64,000 bases of DNA, from contig VYZB01000134.1 of NCBI GenBank assembly GCA_013397455.1, positions 1,086,709 to 1,150,708 of the forward strand. The letters are read 5' to 3'. Under the pieces are notes generated by a model that was given only the letters and a program-made list of their open reading frames with translations, did not search any database and had not been told where the DNA came from. Shown piece by piece: positions 1-12,520 of the stretch; position 1 is the first letter of the stretch, and each line of letters starts with the position of its first letter. The DNA comes from Crotophaga sulcirostris (Eukaryota; Chordata; Aves; Cuculiformes; Crotophagidae). The position numbers were made by a program, and so were the translations under genes.

Positions 1-75
1 GCCCGGCCCGGCCCCCGGCCCGCCCGCCTGCATGTGCCGGTCACCCCGCCGCGGGGCAGGGCCGCGGGAGGAATG
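1..75. other. GC-rich left edge, CpG-dense
   Basis: The first 75 bases are almost entirely G and C with many CpG and CCGG steps, then composition drops sharply to AT-rich. I see no open reading frame that I can tie to a protein. By remembered gene order the homeobox gene OTP lies on this side of WDR41, so this could be the tail of its CpG-rich last exon or UTR. I looked for a homeodomain and for the OTP C-terminus and found neither, so the link to OTP is inference only. Confidence 0.45.
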
Positions 76-520
76 AACAAACGATGTGAAATAGGATGTT
101 TTGTGTAGATAAAGCATTCTTGTTACATACTGGTCGATTCGTGATATGTTTTAACTTATTGTCTGTGCTTATTTATTGCGGTTTGGGTTTCTTAATGAAT
201 GTTTGAGCTAATATAAAACATATTAATTGACTTTTCCGGACACGTTTATATCAAGTTAATGTAAATGGATAAATAATATCATTTTCAGTATGTGATATGA
301 ATAACTATAGGTTTTGATGTGGCGTGTGAGATATGAGAGGTGTCTTGAAACGCAGGCAAAACAACAAAAAACAAGACAGGACTTCCTCCTTCGGGATTCA
401 CAAAGTCCTTTGTCGCAAGTTTGGGGATAGTTTGCTTGCTTGAGTTTTGCATTGAAGCCTTTCATTTATCACGATTTTAATACTTCATGACTAATAAACT
501 TTTGTTAATCTTTCCGTGTG
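76..520 (+). other. AT-rich block, possible 3' UTR or conserved non-coding element
   Basis: This stretch is AT-rich and unrepetitive, with many TTTAA/TTAAT words, and reads like a long 3' UTR or a conserved non-coding element. It ends in an AATAAA at 493-498 followed by a T/GT-rich stretch (499-525), which has the form of a vertebrate polyadenylation site. If a gene ends here it would be on the + strand; OTP is the candidate by synteny. No coding sequence is seen. Confidence 0.3.
493..498 (+). terminator. Candidate polyadenylation signal AATAAA
   Basis: A canonical AATAAA hexamer is followed within 30 bases by a T/GT-rich element, as expected of a cleavage site. A second AATAAA lies at 717-722, after the CpG-rich patch. 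Such hexamers are frequent by chance in AT-rich DNA, so without transcript data this is only a candidate 3' end for a + strand gene starting left of the window. Confidence 0.3.
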
Positions 521-529
521 GTTTGCCTT

Positions 530-710
530 CGGGCTGCAGGAAGGCGGCGGGGCCCGGGGGTGCTGCCTCGGGGCCGCTGCGGAGCCGGGGGCGAGCGCTG
601 GGGGCGCGGGAGGAGAGGGGCTGCGCCGCAGACCCCTTTCCCGGCGCTGAGGTGGGGCGAATCCCACGGAAGAGAAAAACGCTCGGTTTGTGCCGCGCAG
701 ATTTTGACAC
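530..710. promoter_or_regulatory. Small CpG-rich patch
   Basis: About 180 bases of high GC with many CpG dinucleotides follow directly after the AT-rich block. Short frames run through it on both strands, which is the usual effect of high GC and not evidence of coding. It may be part of a CpG island belonging to the gene on the left (OTP by synteny) or an unmethylated regulatory patch. It is followed by a poly-T tract at 790-807. Confidence 0.4.
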
Positions 711-789
711 GGGTGAAATAAAAAGCGCAGGACTTCGGCGAGCATCGCACAGCCCCGTTTGGGTTTATTCGCCCTCCCCTCCCCGTTTC

Positions 790-807
790 TTTTTTTTTTT
801 TTTTTTT
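790..807 (+). repeat. Poly-T tract (18 T)
   Basis: An uninterrupted run of 18 T, the longest homopolymer in the window. No retroposon body is recognisable next to it, so I call it a simple repeat only. Confidence 0.8.
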
Positions 808-829
808 AATGCAATGCACTGAGACCTAT

Positions 830-3385
830 TCTCCTTGTATATCAATTACACACCTTTTAATTACACACCTGAGAGCACCCAGATCCATAGGCACCCGCAG
901 AAGGGTCCTTGCCTGCTCCAAAGTGCATATTACGTATGCATATTTAATTTAAAAGAGAAATAAAAGGAGAATAAATTATTGGCAATCCAGGCCCAGAGTG
1001 AGTCCACTGGGGGTCACCTGAGGAATGAGCCCTGTGCCCTTCTGCAGGGACCTGCTGGCCTGGGTGCCAGAAGAGCCCAGGATGCTCCTCATGAGGTAGC
1101 CCAGACCAGACAATAAAGGTCCCATACCATAATCCGTACCACGAACAGTGCCTGGGGTAAGAAGGCACTGTGCCCTGTCCCTTCTTCCAGCCCCTTCTCT
1201 ACTCCTCAGCCCAGCCTTGGGCCAAGCAGCAGCAGCTTTGCACCGAGGCTTCGTTCCGAGTTTGAAATTTGTGATCCGTTTATATCAGCTCTCAAAGATG
1301 TGGGTGCATGGGGTCTGTGCGGAGCAGGGCTGGTCAATGTGGCCCCAGCCTCCCCATCCCACGGGTGCCCCTGCATGGGCTGAGAGGAGTGGCAGCCCAG
1401 CTGGGGCATCCCTTGGTCCTTCCAGTCCCCTAGAGGTCCCTTCCACACGCTGGGAGGAAAAGCAGGTCTCCACTTGCATGCAGAGGAGTGCAAATCTTAG
1501 TCTGCTTCCTCCAAATGTATGGAAGGTTGTTTACAAGCATATAATTTTTACAGCTGCTTTATATTGCCATAAGCAAGACAGCTTTATGTTGTAGGAATGT
1601 CGTAAAGTGTGGTATGGAAGATCTTTAAAAAATAAGTGCTTTTTAACGGTAGAGAAAAGTGCTCTTTCTGGCTAGGGGCAGGGGATTGAGACGCAACCAG
1701 TAAGATTCAACTCTTGGCACTAAATGCTGCAACTCCATGGAAGGGGCCTTACAAAGGTCCTTTGCCTGAATTCTTGCTCCCAAAACATCCATCATTTCCT
1801 CCATATTCTAATGCAACTGTTGTCCTGGTTATGAGCAAAGCTCTTTGATCCTACCCAACTTTGATACATTTGTTTCCATGGCAATAGTTCTTCATGTTCT
1901 GACTACTGGAGATTTTTTAAACGTACCCTTAGCACCAGCTGAAGCTTTGCAACATAAAGCATCTAAGCTGATGCTCTTATGTATTTAACATGGGTGAAAG
2001 GAAGGGGATCGCAGGTTTCATTCATACATGTTACAGGTTGTGTGTGGATGATTTTGTTATAGAATCTCACCCATGCTGGTATCAAAAGATAAAAATTAAA
2101 CAGCACTGACTAGTTCTATCTAACAACAGGAACAGCTTTGCTTCATTCACATAAAGTGATCAAAATAAATGAGTGAATTCCATATAAATCGAGAGGGAAC
2201 ATTTATGCTGAATAACAATTAGCCTATTACTGACTAAGTAGCTAACAGGAGGCACTGGGGCTGCTACAATCTGGGCTTATTTGCTTAACTTAAGGTGTGC
2301 TTTAGCTTTGAGCAATTTCACCCAGCGTGTAAATAGACTCAGATTTATGTTTGTATATATGGATTCATTTCCACACCAGCACATATCCACATAGGTTTTC
2401 TTCCCTCTAAACACAACGTCACCCCTAATGTCTAAGGAATATACATAATGATAATGTCACTGATCCTTTCATTTACTCTCTTGATTAAATGCTTTGACAC
2501 TCTCTCTCTCCTCTGTTCCTCTCCTCAAATTCCCCTGGAAGGCAGAATCTGCTCATACCTGATGCTGGAGATTGCATTCACTGAGCAATTACTAACATTG
2601 GAAGAAAGTTTGTGCAAGGCAAAGGATCAGATAACACTGCAGCAGGGATTATATTATTGCACCAGCAGCAATGATCCTTGCTCCTTGAAATGAAAATGTG
2701 GTTTAATTTGTGTTGTGGTCCTTAAATTTTCATTTTTCAGAATAAAAATCTCCGCACATGAAAATGTATCTTGCAGTAATGGAGGTATGGCAGTTAACCT
2801 GTCAGTTGAAAGTATGTAACCTTCCTTTTCTCCTTTTCATGACAAAGGTAATCTCATCTGAGGGCATTTATGTGAAGAAATAACAGCATGGCATGGTGAA
2901 ACCACTGGCTCATTAATCCTGGCATCTACTTCCTGCAGGGCTTCTTGATTAGTCAGATTCATTCATCGGGTATTTTGGAATTTTTGATTTCTTACCACTG
3001 GCTAGGTTCACTGAGTTCAGGCTAAATTGAGCTAGAAGCAATGTTTATTAGTAATTTTGTAATACTGACTACCCTAATAATTCAGTACAAATATCTCAAC
3101 TGAAACATATCCATTCACCCTAACACCTAATGCAGTTTGCAGCTGTGTTCGGAGAGAAACAAGAGATCACAGGTGATTTGGCATGTATTTTCTAAATTAT
3201 TAATATGAGAGCTAATAGCAAACTCCATTTCCAATGTTTGACTTAAGATCCTTTTTTTTAAAAAAAACCCTAAGTCCTGACACAGAGGCAACCACCTCCC
3301 TCATGCCATTAAGCCTGATCTCAGAGCAGTTGGTCTGGGAAGCATGGCCTGTTTAGCCTTTCAGTATAAAGACAAAAGGTAGAAC
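830..3385. other. Intergenic, no feature recognised
   Basis: No coding frame, RNA gene or interspersed repeat is recognisable. The longest frames (for example 1148-1594 on +) show no domain, no biased composition and no supporting start context. Confidence 0.6.
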
Positions 3386-3575
3386 AATGCGCTGCCCAGG
3401 GTGGTGGTGGAGTCGCCGACCCTTGAAGTGTTTAAGGGAAGATTGGATGAGGCACTGAGTGCCATGGTTTAGATGATGAGGTGGTGTTCGTGTTGGCTTA
3501 TAGGTTGGCTTATAGGTTGGACTTGATGATCTTGGAGGTCTCTTCCAACCTGGTTATACTGTGAAACTGTGAAAC
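3386..3575 (+). mobile_element. CR1 LINE 3' fragment
   Basis: This is the 3' end of a bird CR1 non-LTR retroposon in sense orientation. The order of landmarks is diagnostic: a GCTGCCCAGGG segment, the end of ORF2 near the 'ATGAGGCACTGAGTGCC' words, then the conserved 3' UTR block 'GATGATCTTGGAGGTC' and 'CTTCCAACCT', and a short tail based on a CTGTGAAA unit. It is heavily 5'-truncated, as most CR1 copies are. A 13-bp unit (GGCTTATAGGTTG) is doubled inside it. Confidence 0.9.
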
Positions 3576-6500
3576 AAAGGAATTCTAGTTTTTCCCTCCC
3601 GTGGGCTGTAAACATGGGCAAAAAAATCTCAACACTGCAAGAAGATAAGGAAGGGGAGTCCATGGATGTTAGCACCTTGTAATGTCACAGGTTATCTTAA
3701 CTGTTTTATAGCTGTAGTAGACTTACAGCTTGGACAAAAGGGACAAAGAAGGAAAGGCCCTGATCCCACAGACTTTAAAGCCCATGCTGACCTGGCTGTG
3801 AGTTCAGCAGATGCGTGTGTGAAGACTTGCAGGACCAATGCTCAAAAAACTGTCCTGATGGAGACCTTTTTCCTATTCCATAACCTCTCTTTTATAAAAC
3901 AAGTGATGAACACACAGAGATCACTTCTAAATGTCTGACTGCAGCTTGTGCCACATTGGATCATCCAGTCATAGTTGAGCTGGTTTGACTTTACGCATAT
4001 ACACCATGTACCCCAAAATCTTTGGGCAAGACAGCTGACAGCCATGGCTTAACTCAGAGAAGCAGAATTTGCTCCAAAAGATGCAAGGCCAACAAGCTTC
4101 TTTTAAATATCACAGACTGATCATCACCTCTGTCAGTGATGCAACTGTGGGAGGAAAACAGGTGATAGTGATGGAAGTGGAAGAAGGGACAGCACGGGTT
4201 TGATTTTTCACCTCATCATGATGAGAACAGCAAGAGTAGCAGCAAAAAACAGAGGGGCTGGGTGTGCTTGGGATGTGATATGGTACTGTCTTTGGTTAGC
4301 CATCATCCTTCTACATGAGTAATGCTCAAGGGGCTGCATCAATAGAGCTGTAGGGCCCTCTGTGAGATTTACTTCTACTCCCCAGGGAAAAAAACGGCAG
4401 GAGGGTGTCTCTCATGCTCCTTGCAGCCAGGGCTTGTGCACAGATCAGCCCATCTTTGTCTTCCACTTGGGAGATCGCACAGTGGTATGAGTGGGAGTTC
4501 ACCTCTCTTATTTGCCCATAAATTATGTCTGCTTTGTCTTCTCCCGAGACCATCTTTGAGGCTCAAGAGCTTTGCTTCACTTTTATGTTGCATCATTCAT
4601 CAACATTTATAGTTAAAAATATTTTTCAGAGCTAAAATTATGCTTTTTTGCGAGCTTTGTAAGCTGCCACTCCCTGTAGAATCACTCCCTGGGAAGAAGG
4701 AATCCAGACACATTTGTGCAGGATTTGCCATTGGAGATTACACAATCGTTCTGCCAAGATCCTTACCCTCCTTCGAAGGTCGAGAGGGAAAATGCAGAAT
4801 ATGCTTAATATACTCTCTGTAAGGGTGACGTTCTCTGCTGACCCCCATACACAGTATGTGCCTTGGAGTATGAAGTTTGATTAGCCCCTTCTTGCAGCAT
4901 GGGAAGCATCATGGTAGTGATCCAAAAAGTACTTTGGAAAAAAACAAACTACAGACTTTCTCTCACTGACCTCCCGCTACAGTGAATTTCATAAGCTGAC
5001 GATGCACCCTGTAAGGACACTTTTCTTTTTTACTGGTTTCAATTTATAGCCCTTTTATATAATTTAAATGGCAGCTATGATTCCCTGTGGCTCCTTTACA
5101 AGCTTTTAAGGTTTATTTTTTTGCTACCTTTTTAAAGAGCATTTCAGAATGACTGCGAGCACCCTCCTCTATTTTTTGGTATCTAATAATTAAGAGGAAG
5201 CACCATCCCCAGTTTCAAGGCATAAACATTACTTTATAATGAAATTCCTATGTACTGGAAGGCTGTACTGTTGAGCTTCCTGCCTTACATATATAGCCCA
5301 GGCAAAACTTAGCTTGACGGTAACATGTGGGCTCCCTGTATCATTGTAGCCAGAGGATTTAGTTGTTTAGTTGTGCCACAGTCACAGTCAATGCAACTCA
5401 ATGGTATGCCAGCTAAGCAGGAGACATGATATTTGAAGGGGACATAGTGTGGTCTAGCTGCTCCTTGCCAGGGTAATTACACAGTGCTTTTTGTGTGCCC
5501 CCTGAGCTCCCAAGGCTGGGATGCATTGAGGGAGTTCCCAGGAGGACGCGGGCTCCCTTCAGCAATGTCACCTGGCTTACAGGCTTGTGTCATTAGGAAA
5601 ATGTCCACTGAATTCAGATTTATAAACAAAACGGTGTGTAAAAAGATATTTCAGCAGTGACACGACCACAAAATGTCACCAGAAATTAACCAGCTTTGCT
5701 CTTTCAACTGGAGAACAAAATGAGAAGTCTACAGAAGGTCAGACATATAAAAATGCATTGAGATGAACAGGGGAGAATATTAAATTACTAAATAAAGAAT
5801 TATGCCTGGTACAGTTGGTGGCTCTACTCTTTTTGTCTATTATAAGGAACAATTAAGACCCACAATTGTATTCATTGTCAGCTTGTGTTCTTATGTTCAG
5901 GTCATGGTAGCAAATAGATGACTAATGCTTTATTCTTGAAATTTTAATTATTCTAAGAAATACCCAAAGACAATTCCACTATATTTTATATTACTGCCAC
6001 TTCACCTTTTTCTGATTTAACTTCTGTACAATTTTAAGCTCAGATTTGCCTGAGCTGTGACTGGACATATTTCCATCCTGCTATGCTCTGAGGGACTCCA
6101 TCTAGTTAAAGGCAGCTACGATGCAGATGCTTTTTAAAGGATGCAGGATCCTGTGTTATTAGCTGATGACTGTGGCCTATTTCACACAAGAACCTGCTGT
6201 CTCTGATCCATTCATCATGTGGTTCATATCCTTACTTAAATCAGACCTTTCTTATTTCTCTTGGAGGTGATTCTTGTCTCATTTACAATAATTTCTTTAA
6301 TAGTCCTTCATTCATTATGTCCTTCTTTCTTAGCCTCTCCAGTAAGGTGTAAATCTATAGATTTCGTTCTTGAATCTTATAGTCAATCAATTACACCCAA
6401 AATACAAAGCCAGCCTGTTACTTGTTGACGCCTTCCATACACATCCTTCTTTAAGTTATAACTCTTGACAGCAGCTGGTTACACCATTACTTGCTAAATG

Positions 6501-8824
6501 AAAGCATCCAGTATTGCAGGCGTTTTTTTGAGAAGTGTCTAAGCATCTTAGTACCTAAGTCTCCTCTTCAGAGTAATGTAGGCTGCCAAGTTCCATCAAT
6601 TTTAATCCTCGTTACCTTCACCAGCTTCTTATCAAACTCCACGACTAGTGGAGAATTTTCTTCTTTTATCAAAAAATGTCCTCTGAACTTGTTCTATCCA
6701 AAGTCTCCCTCAATACACAAATCTCTTCCTTCTATTGATTGCACTTCTCCGATTCTGGCCACCTTTGACCTCAGAATTGCCCAGTCATTCCAGAAGTGCA
6801 CTTTCTACCAAGCTACAAAGTCCCAACTCACCTTTAAATCTCATCTTGATGCTTATATTTTGCCTTTAGCTTTGCAATGACTTTATGAGTAAAGCAGTTT
6901 GGGATCCTTCACACGAAAAATTATCTACCTACCTGCTCCTGCTCTCACTAGTACCTCTAGGATTTTGATGCATCACATAGATTTCTGATTACATGTGTGA
7001 ATCACACCAGATGAAAAAGGATTTAGCACACCATTCCTGGCTGTGCATTTCGCCGTCACTTTCTGCCATCATCAAGTGTGCCACTCCACTGGTGAACCTC
7101 TATGAAATGACGTTGATACATCTAGGTCACATCTAGGTCCTCTTATTTCCAAACTGGTAGAAAAAATCGAGTGGGCTGGCACTTGACTCATCAGCAGATC
7201 GTTTAGTGACAAAAGGCTTCCTCATTCTACATACTTAGAGCAGTTTTAATCAGTCCTGCCTCATATCAGGGCCCTTGCAGCAGTGGAAAATCCTGAAGAC
7301 ATCCTGTTTGCCTCAGCACTAGTTTCTTGAGAGGCTCCCAGGGGAGCAGCTTGACTGGCAAAGGCAGTCAGCATCCCACTGTCCAGTCAAATTGCACTGA
7401 CCAGAGTAGCTGAACACCAGGCCAGGTCACTGCTTCCACACCTTTCAAGAGGCTAACGTAGTCTTTGGAATAGCTGGATAGGATGCCTCTGCTTACAGCT
7501 AAGTCTGCCCTGCCTTGTACAAGAACACAACAAATGAAAATTACTCCCAGTTTTGCGTTCCTGTGGAGAAACAGCCATAATGCAGAACATTGTGAAGGCC
7601 TATGCTATGCTGTGTTTCAGGACAGGCAGCTGACATGTAGGCAACCAGAGAACCTCCCAACTTGCTGAATTGCTCTTTCACTGCTCTGCTTTACCACATT
7701 ATCCTAGAGAACAAGCAGCTTTCTCTTACTGTGGCTTTATCAAGGATTCTAGCAGCACTCCTGCATTTGCTAAAGGTAGGTTTGTATTTTCACACATTCC
7801 CAGTTGGTTTGAGTGCCTGCATGGATGCAGCTGTGGCTGATTTTCAAGGTGGTGGTACTGAAATTCCTTAGGCTTTATATCGGAGTTCTTGGTGCCCAGG
7901 CTCTCTGAATATCAGATTCCTAGGGTGTTGCAATGGGTCATTGGAAGTTGGAGGCACATAGAAAATCCTCACATATTCTTAAAGTTTATTCTTATGCGCT
8001 GAATTCAGGCTGCAGTTTGTAGTCATTTGAGGAGAGGATGATAGGCACAATGGATGCGTGACAGGCTTTCACAGCATGGTGAGGAGATGCTGTTCCTCCC
8101 CATTGCCTAAGTGGACGACCAGGCTGCAGCAACCTTGCTCCAAATCACTCCTGGCTGACTTCAGTTTAGGCACCATAGTGCATTCAAATGTCCTACATTT
8201 CATCTGCACTCACCCAGGGCATATCTCTGAGGTTTCTAAAGAATGACAAGAATAAGCCAACAGGAAATACAGAAGTACCAGGTCTACACTGAATTTCAGC
8301 TGTCTGTAGATGGTTGGATGTGATTTGTGTGCTGCTGCAGGACTTTATCTTCCGTGCTGGGGTCCAGTGCCAAGGCTTGGAGTCCAAAATGCAATACCAG
8401 ACATGATTCACTGGACTGGAGTTGTATTTGGTGAGTAGGAATACCAGTTCCAGAATCTTACTATGCTTTATTTACTGGTCATATTAGCATGTGAGCTGTT
8501 TCACATTCTCACAGAAAACCCTTGCTTGCATATGAATGTTATTATGCTATCAACTGCTTCTGATACCTCACAGATTTTTTTCTATTTTCTCCCTCCTAAT
8601 CTATTTTTTTAGGCCAACAACTCTGCTTCAATACCAGCATCTGCCTTTCTAATAATGTAACTATTTACTGCATCATTGTGCTCTACTTTCATTTCATGTT
8701 GTCATACTCTCCACGACATTATTTGAAAATTGTCAAAACCCTCAGTGAGAAATTTCTACCAGAGGGAAAATGACAAACACAAATGGTGCAGCCTGGTTAC
8801 CATGAAAAGGCATGGAGACTGAAG
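3576..8824. other. Intergenic, no gene recognised
   Basis: About 5.2 kb of unique-looking sequence without a convincing gene. A 129-codon frame at 6491-6880 is the longest in the stretch, but it matches no family that I recognise. The sequence around 6800-6870 has the feel of a very old LINE fragment, which I cannot establish by eye. Confidence 0.55.
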
Positions 8825-9275
8825 TCACAGTATCACAGTATTACAAGGTTAGAAATGACCTTTGAGATCATTAGGTCCAATCTATAACCCAACACCAACC
8901 CATCATCTAAACCACGGCACTGAGTGCCTCATCCAGTCTCTTCTTAAACACCTCCAGGGATGGCAACTCCACCACCTCCCCGGGCAGCGCATTCCAATGG
9001 CCAATCACCCTTTCAGGGAAGAATTTTTTCCTAATATCAAGTCTAAACCTCTCCTGACGAAGCTTGAGTCCATGTCCTCTTGTTCTATCACTGGTCACCT
9101 GTGAGAAAGGACCAACCCCTGCCTGACTACAACCTCCTTTTAGGTAGTTGTAGAGAGCAATAAGGTCTCCCCTGAGCCTCCTCTTCTCCAGGATAAACAG
9201 CCCCAGCTCCCTCAGTCGCTCCTCACAGGGCTTGTGCTCCAGCCCCTTCACCATCTTTGTTGCTCTCCTCAGAGT
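8825..9275 (-). mobile_element. CR1 LINE 3' fragment with ORF2 C-terminus
   Basis: A 5'-truncated CR1 copy in antisense orientation. Read on the minus strand, a 123-codon frame (9278 down to 8907) is the C-terminal region of CR1 ORF2 after the reverse transcriptase. It carries the family-typical strings '[19 protein letters not shown]' and '[13 protein letters not shown]'. The 3' UTR and an ATACTGTG-type tail follow at 8825-8905. The frame is open but lacks the catalytic reverse transcriptase and any start of its own, so it is a dead fragment. It is closely similar to the matching part of the copy at 35371-36660, so both probably belong to one CR1 subfamily. Confidence 0.95.
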
Positions 9276-12100
9276 CACACTGTGCCTCTTCAGTGTGACC
9301 TCCTTCTGGACTCAGGCTGAGACACTCAGACCACATATGCTAAAAGAGTTGTCTTTTGTCTCATCTCCTTATGTTTACTTTCAGAACGGATGTTGAAGTT
9401 TGCTCCAAGTCCCTCTGGACAGCTCTGTGCTGTGTTTCCATCATCATCTTTTGTGTCTTTCATTCAATACATTTCACTTCTTTCTTCAGCAACAAATGTC
9501 CGTGCAGTGGCCAGTGAATTATTATAAAACTAGAAATTGCTTGTATTGCTCCAGGACTGAGCTAGACTGACTTAGGCTAAATGGCTTTAATTGAATCAAA
9601 CGCACAAGAAGGAGAAGCAAAAATAACTGAGTGAGTATGTTGAATGGGGTGCTTGTTATCAGCAACCATCATACATTTCCCTGAACTCAGTCCCTAAACA
9701 TCTCTACCTACAGCTACTTTGTTCTTGTCAAGGTGGTCCTTAGGGGTAGAGAAGTAGGCAGGGTTTGCAGTGCCTTGTCAGAGCTGGGTGGTATCTGCAG
9801 GCTGTGGCAGCATAGGACATGCTGCAGCCTTTATACTCCAGGTGAGGGAGAAAAGACCTTTTGGAAGGAATGGTCCATTTAGGCAAGTGTTCAGGGTGGC
9901 TCAGCTATAAGAGAGCAGACCTCTAGGGTGTTGCTGAGTATTTTCATGCTGTTTTCCAACTTCCACCCCACGTGCCCCAGAGCTCCACCGAAGTTACTCC
10001 TGAACCACGCTATGTTTGAAAACCCCTGAAGGTGGCTGCCGAGCTGCTCAGCTGCCCTGACTCAGGGAGGTGCTTCTGGCACTGACGTCTCCCTGCCTCC
10101 CCCAGCTGCAGCACATATCTCAGTTTCCATGAGCTTACTCCAGCTGGAATGGACCTGTCAGGCGTTAGCCTGTTCCATCTGCACTCCAGAGGTCAGAAAC
10201 ACTCCTCTTCAGGTGTTTTACCAGGGTCCTTCACAACACGGATGGGGGTTAACAAGCTGCTGCTGAAGATGCCACCACAGAATGGAGCAGCTCAACCATT
10301 GCCAGGCTGGCTGACACTTGCAAGCATTTGTTTCTCCGTGTGCTAGTAGTCTATGAACCATGTCTTCTGCAATCTGGGAAACAAGAATTTTCCAAAATGA
10401 GATCCAAAGGTCTGCTCTTTGTAACCAAATAGTTTAAGACTGAGCCCAACAGAATGTTCCTCAGCTGTTCCACAAGCTTCTGAGTAGAATAAGGTCATTT
10501 ATTTCTGGAACTAGCACTAGAAGGACATAAGGACTATATGCAGTTAAAAAAAAAAATATAGTGATACACATTTAGAGACTCTCTTCTCCATAAAGAATCC
10601 AAATACAAACTGGTACTGTAGGCTTATAAGGCACACAGCTGCTGGATGTCTGTATGTCTTGCTCTCTGTAATAAACATACTATTGTGTCATGCTTTATGT
10701 CCTTTAGTTTGAAAACCTCACCCATTATGTTACGTATTGTCCTGTATCTCATATGGCTGTATAGAGGACTTTTCCTAATGCTGGTAAGAAAAATGTGTAC
10801 TGCTGAAAAATAAACCCTATCCTCCTGCTTCAAACAGAAATACACATGGAGTAATTTTAAGCTGAATCAATCATCAGAATATCTTCAGAATAAAGCCGGT
10901 GTCATTTTCTAAGTTTTGTTTAGCTAATCCAATGAGTCTACTAAATATTGCCAAGTGTTATGGATGTGAAGTCAAAAAGCTTTTTTTCAGCTCAGCTGTG
11001 CTGAATGGCAATTACACATTCTGAACAATCATACAACTTCTTTAATCAAATGAGGTAATATGAAATTGGCTAGATTTTCCTCAATACTTTCAACTTCAGT
11101 GAAAAATACAATAATTAAACTCTCGGTACAATGACTTTCAAACCTCTGTGCACTCTCAGCCCCCTCCCTTTTTCTGTCTCTGGATAATAAATCCTTATGA
11201 AAGCTGCCACCACAACTGAGACAGGTTGTGAAATTGTTTAATAATGTTGACTCAAGAAGTGACATAATTTGGAGACTTTTGGTTTTCTTGCAACGTCTTT
11301 AAAGACAACTGTGAGCTGCTGGATATGACCGAGCAGATATAGCCCCCAGCAGCAGGAAAGAAGGTGGCTGCAGCAATAGAGGTTCTGTATCCCCCATGGA
11401 GACTGAGGTGAGTCAGCTTTAGGAGGAAGGAACCCTGATGCTGTCCTTTCTCTTTCCCTGGTGGCCCATCTTACAAGCCCCACTTTGAAACACTTCTCTT
11501 AGTAGAGGGACAGGGACAGGTGAGTTAATGCCTCATACCTTGAAGATTGGGGAGGGTGCCGAAGCCGCTCTTGACAGCCCAAGCAGAACATTTTAACGTG
11601 CCTGGAAAATAAAAACATCTAGTGGAAAGTAAACCCCGCAGAGCCAATTGCTTTCTCCATTGTGAAAAGCAACAGCCGCGTCAGGCCCCGGATACTTGCT
11701 GAACCCGTGTGGAGATGACAGTTGGACTCTGGGAACATCTGTTTTACAAAACTGATCATTTCACCAGGAAGACACAAATCTACTTTAAGAAGGGGATAAA
11801 GAACAAGCCCATGAGGTTCCTCCTCACTGTCGTGCTTTTTCATCTGCGAATGACATTAGCTTAACTCCAGCAAAAGTTATCAGGGTGTATCTCAACTGCC
11901 TATATATTGGAAAAAAAAAATCACTGTTGTTCCTTGCACAGGAGATGTTGTGAGTCTGAGCACCTTGGCGCTGGTGTGACAACCACACTGTGATGCAAAA
12001 GGCAGTTTAACTCCCACGAAGTACTGCAAAATAATAATAGGCTCCCCAAGTACCTTGTGATTTTATAAGTATGTATCTAATAAATCTGAACATAATCTGT
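9276..12100. other. Intergenic, no feature recognised
   Basis: No coding gene, RNA gene or repeat that I can support. Short frames on both strands look random. Confidence 0.55.
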
Positions 12101-12179
12101 CTAAATGGATGCAAAATGTCTGTCTCAAAAGCTGGGCTGTAATTCTAAAGACGCCATGGAAAGAAGAAAAAAAAATTAC

Positions 12180-12520
12180 TAGCACTAGTAACAGATGTGA
12201 AATTACATTAGATAAATATAATCATTAGTTTCAGTCTCACCCTGGTTAATTTGTTTGTGGAAATGTGCAACCCATTATTCATTAGGTAATTTTTCACACA
12301 TTGATTAGAAAGCCATGTCGAATTGTGACCCAGCACATTGGGGTTTGCCTATCTCGCAGTGAACTATATCGCTTACAATAGTGGAAATGGGGGACAAAAT
12401 GTTTATCTCAGGCTGATTTTGTGCCAATAAATAAAGTAAATCAATAGCCAGTGAAGTGTGAACGACATTTCTCTGCTTTATAATATGGTTTTGGGGGCAA
12501 TTTGACATGCTACAAGGGGA
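12180..12520. promoter_or_regulatory. Candidate conserved non-coding element
   Basis: An AT-rich, non-repetitive block with several ATTA/TAAT homeodomain-type cores (around 12205, 12223, 12245, 12273-12290) and no sign of repeat ancestry. Composition and motif density resemble the conserved elements that flank developmental homeobox genes. This is a judgement from appearance; no alignment was done. Confidence 0.25.

Noticed and set aside
1..822. OTP coding exon
   Set aside because: I looked for homeodomain residues and the conserved C-terminus in all frames and saw neither. Only a 3' flank or UTR is possible.
6491..6880. 129-codon frame on the plus strand
   Set aside because: No domain, no promoter and unremarkable composition; it possibly overlaps a very old LINE fragment that I cannot confirm.
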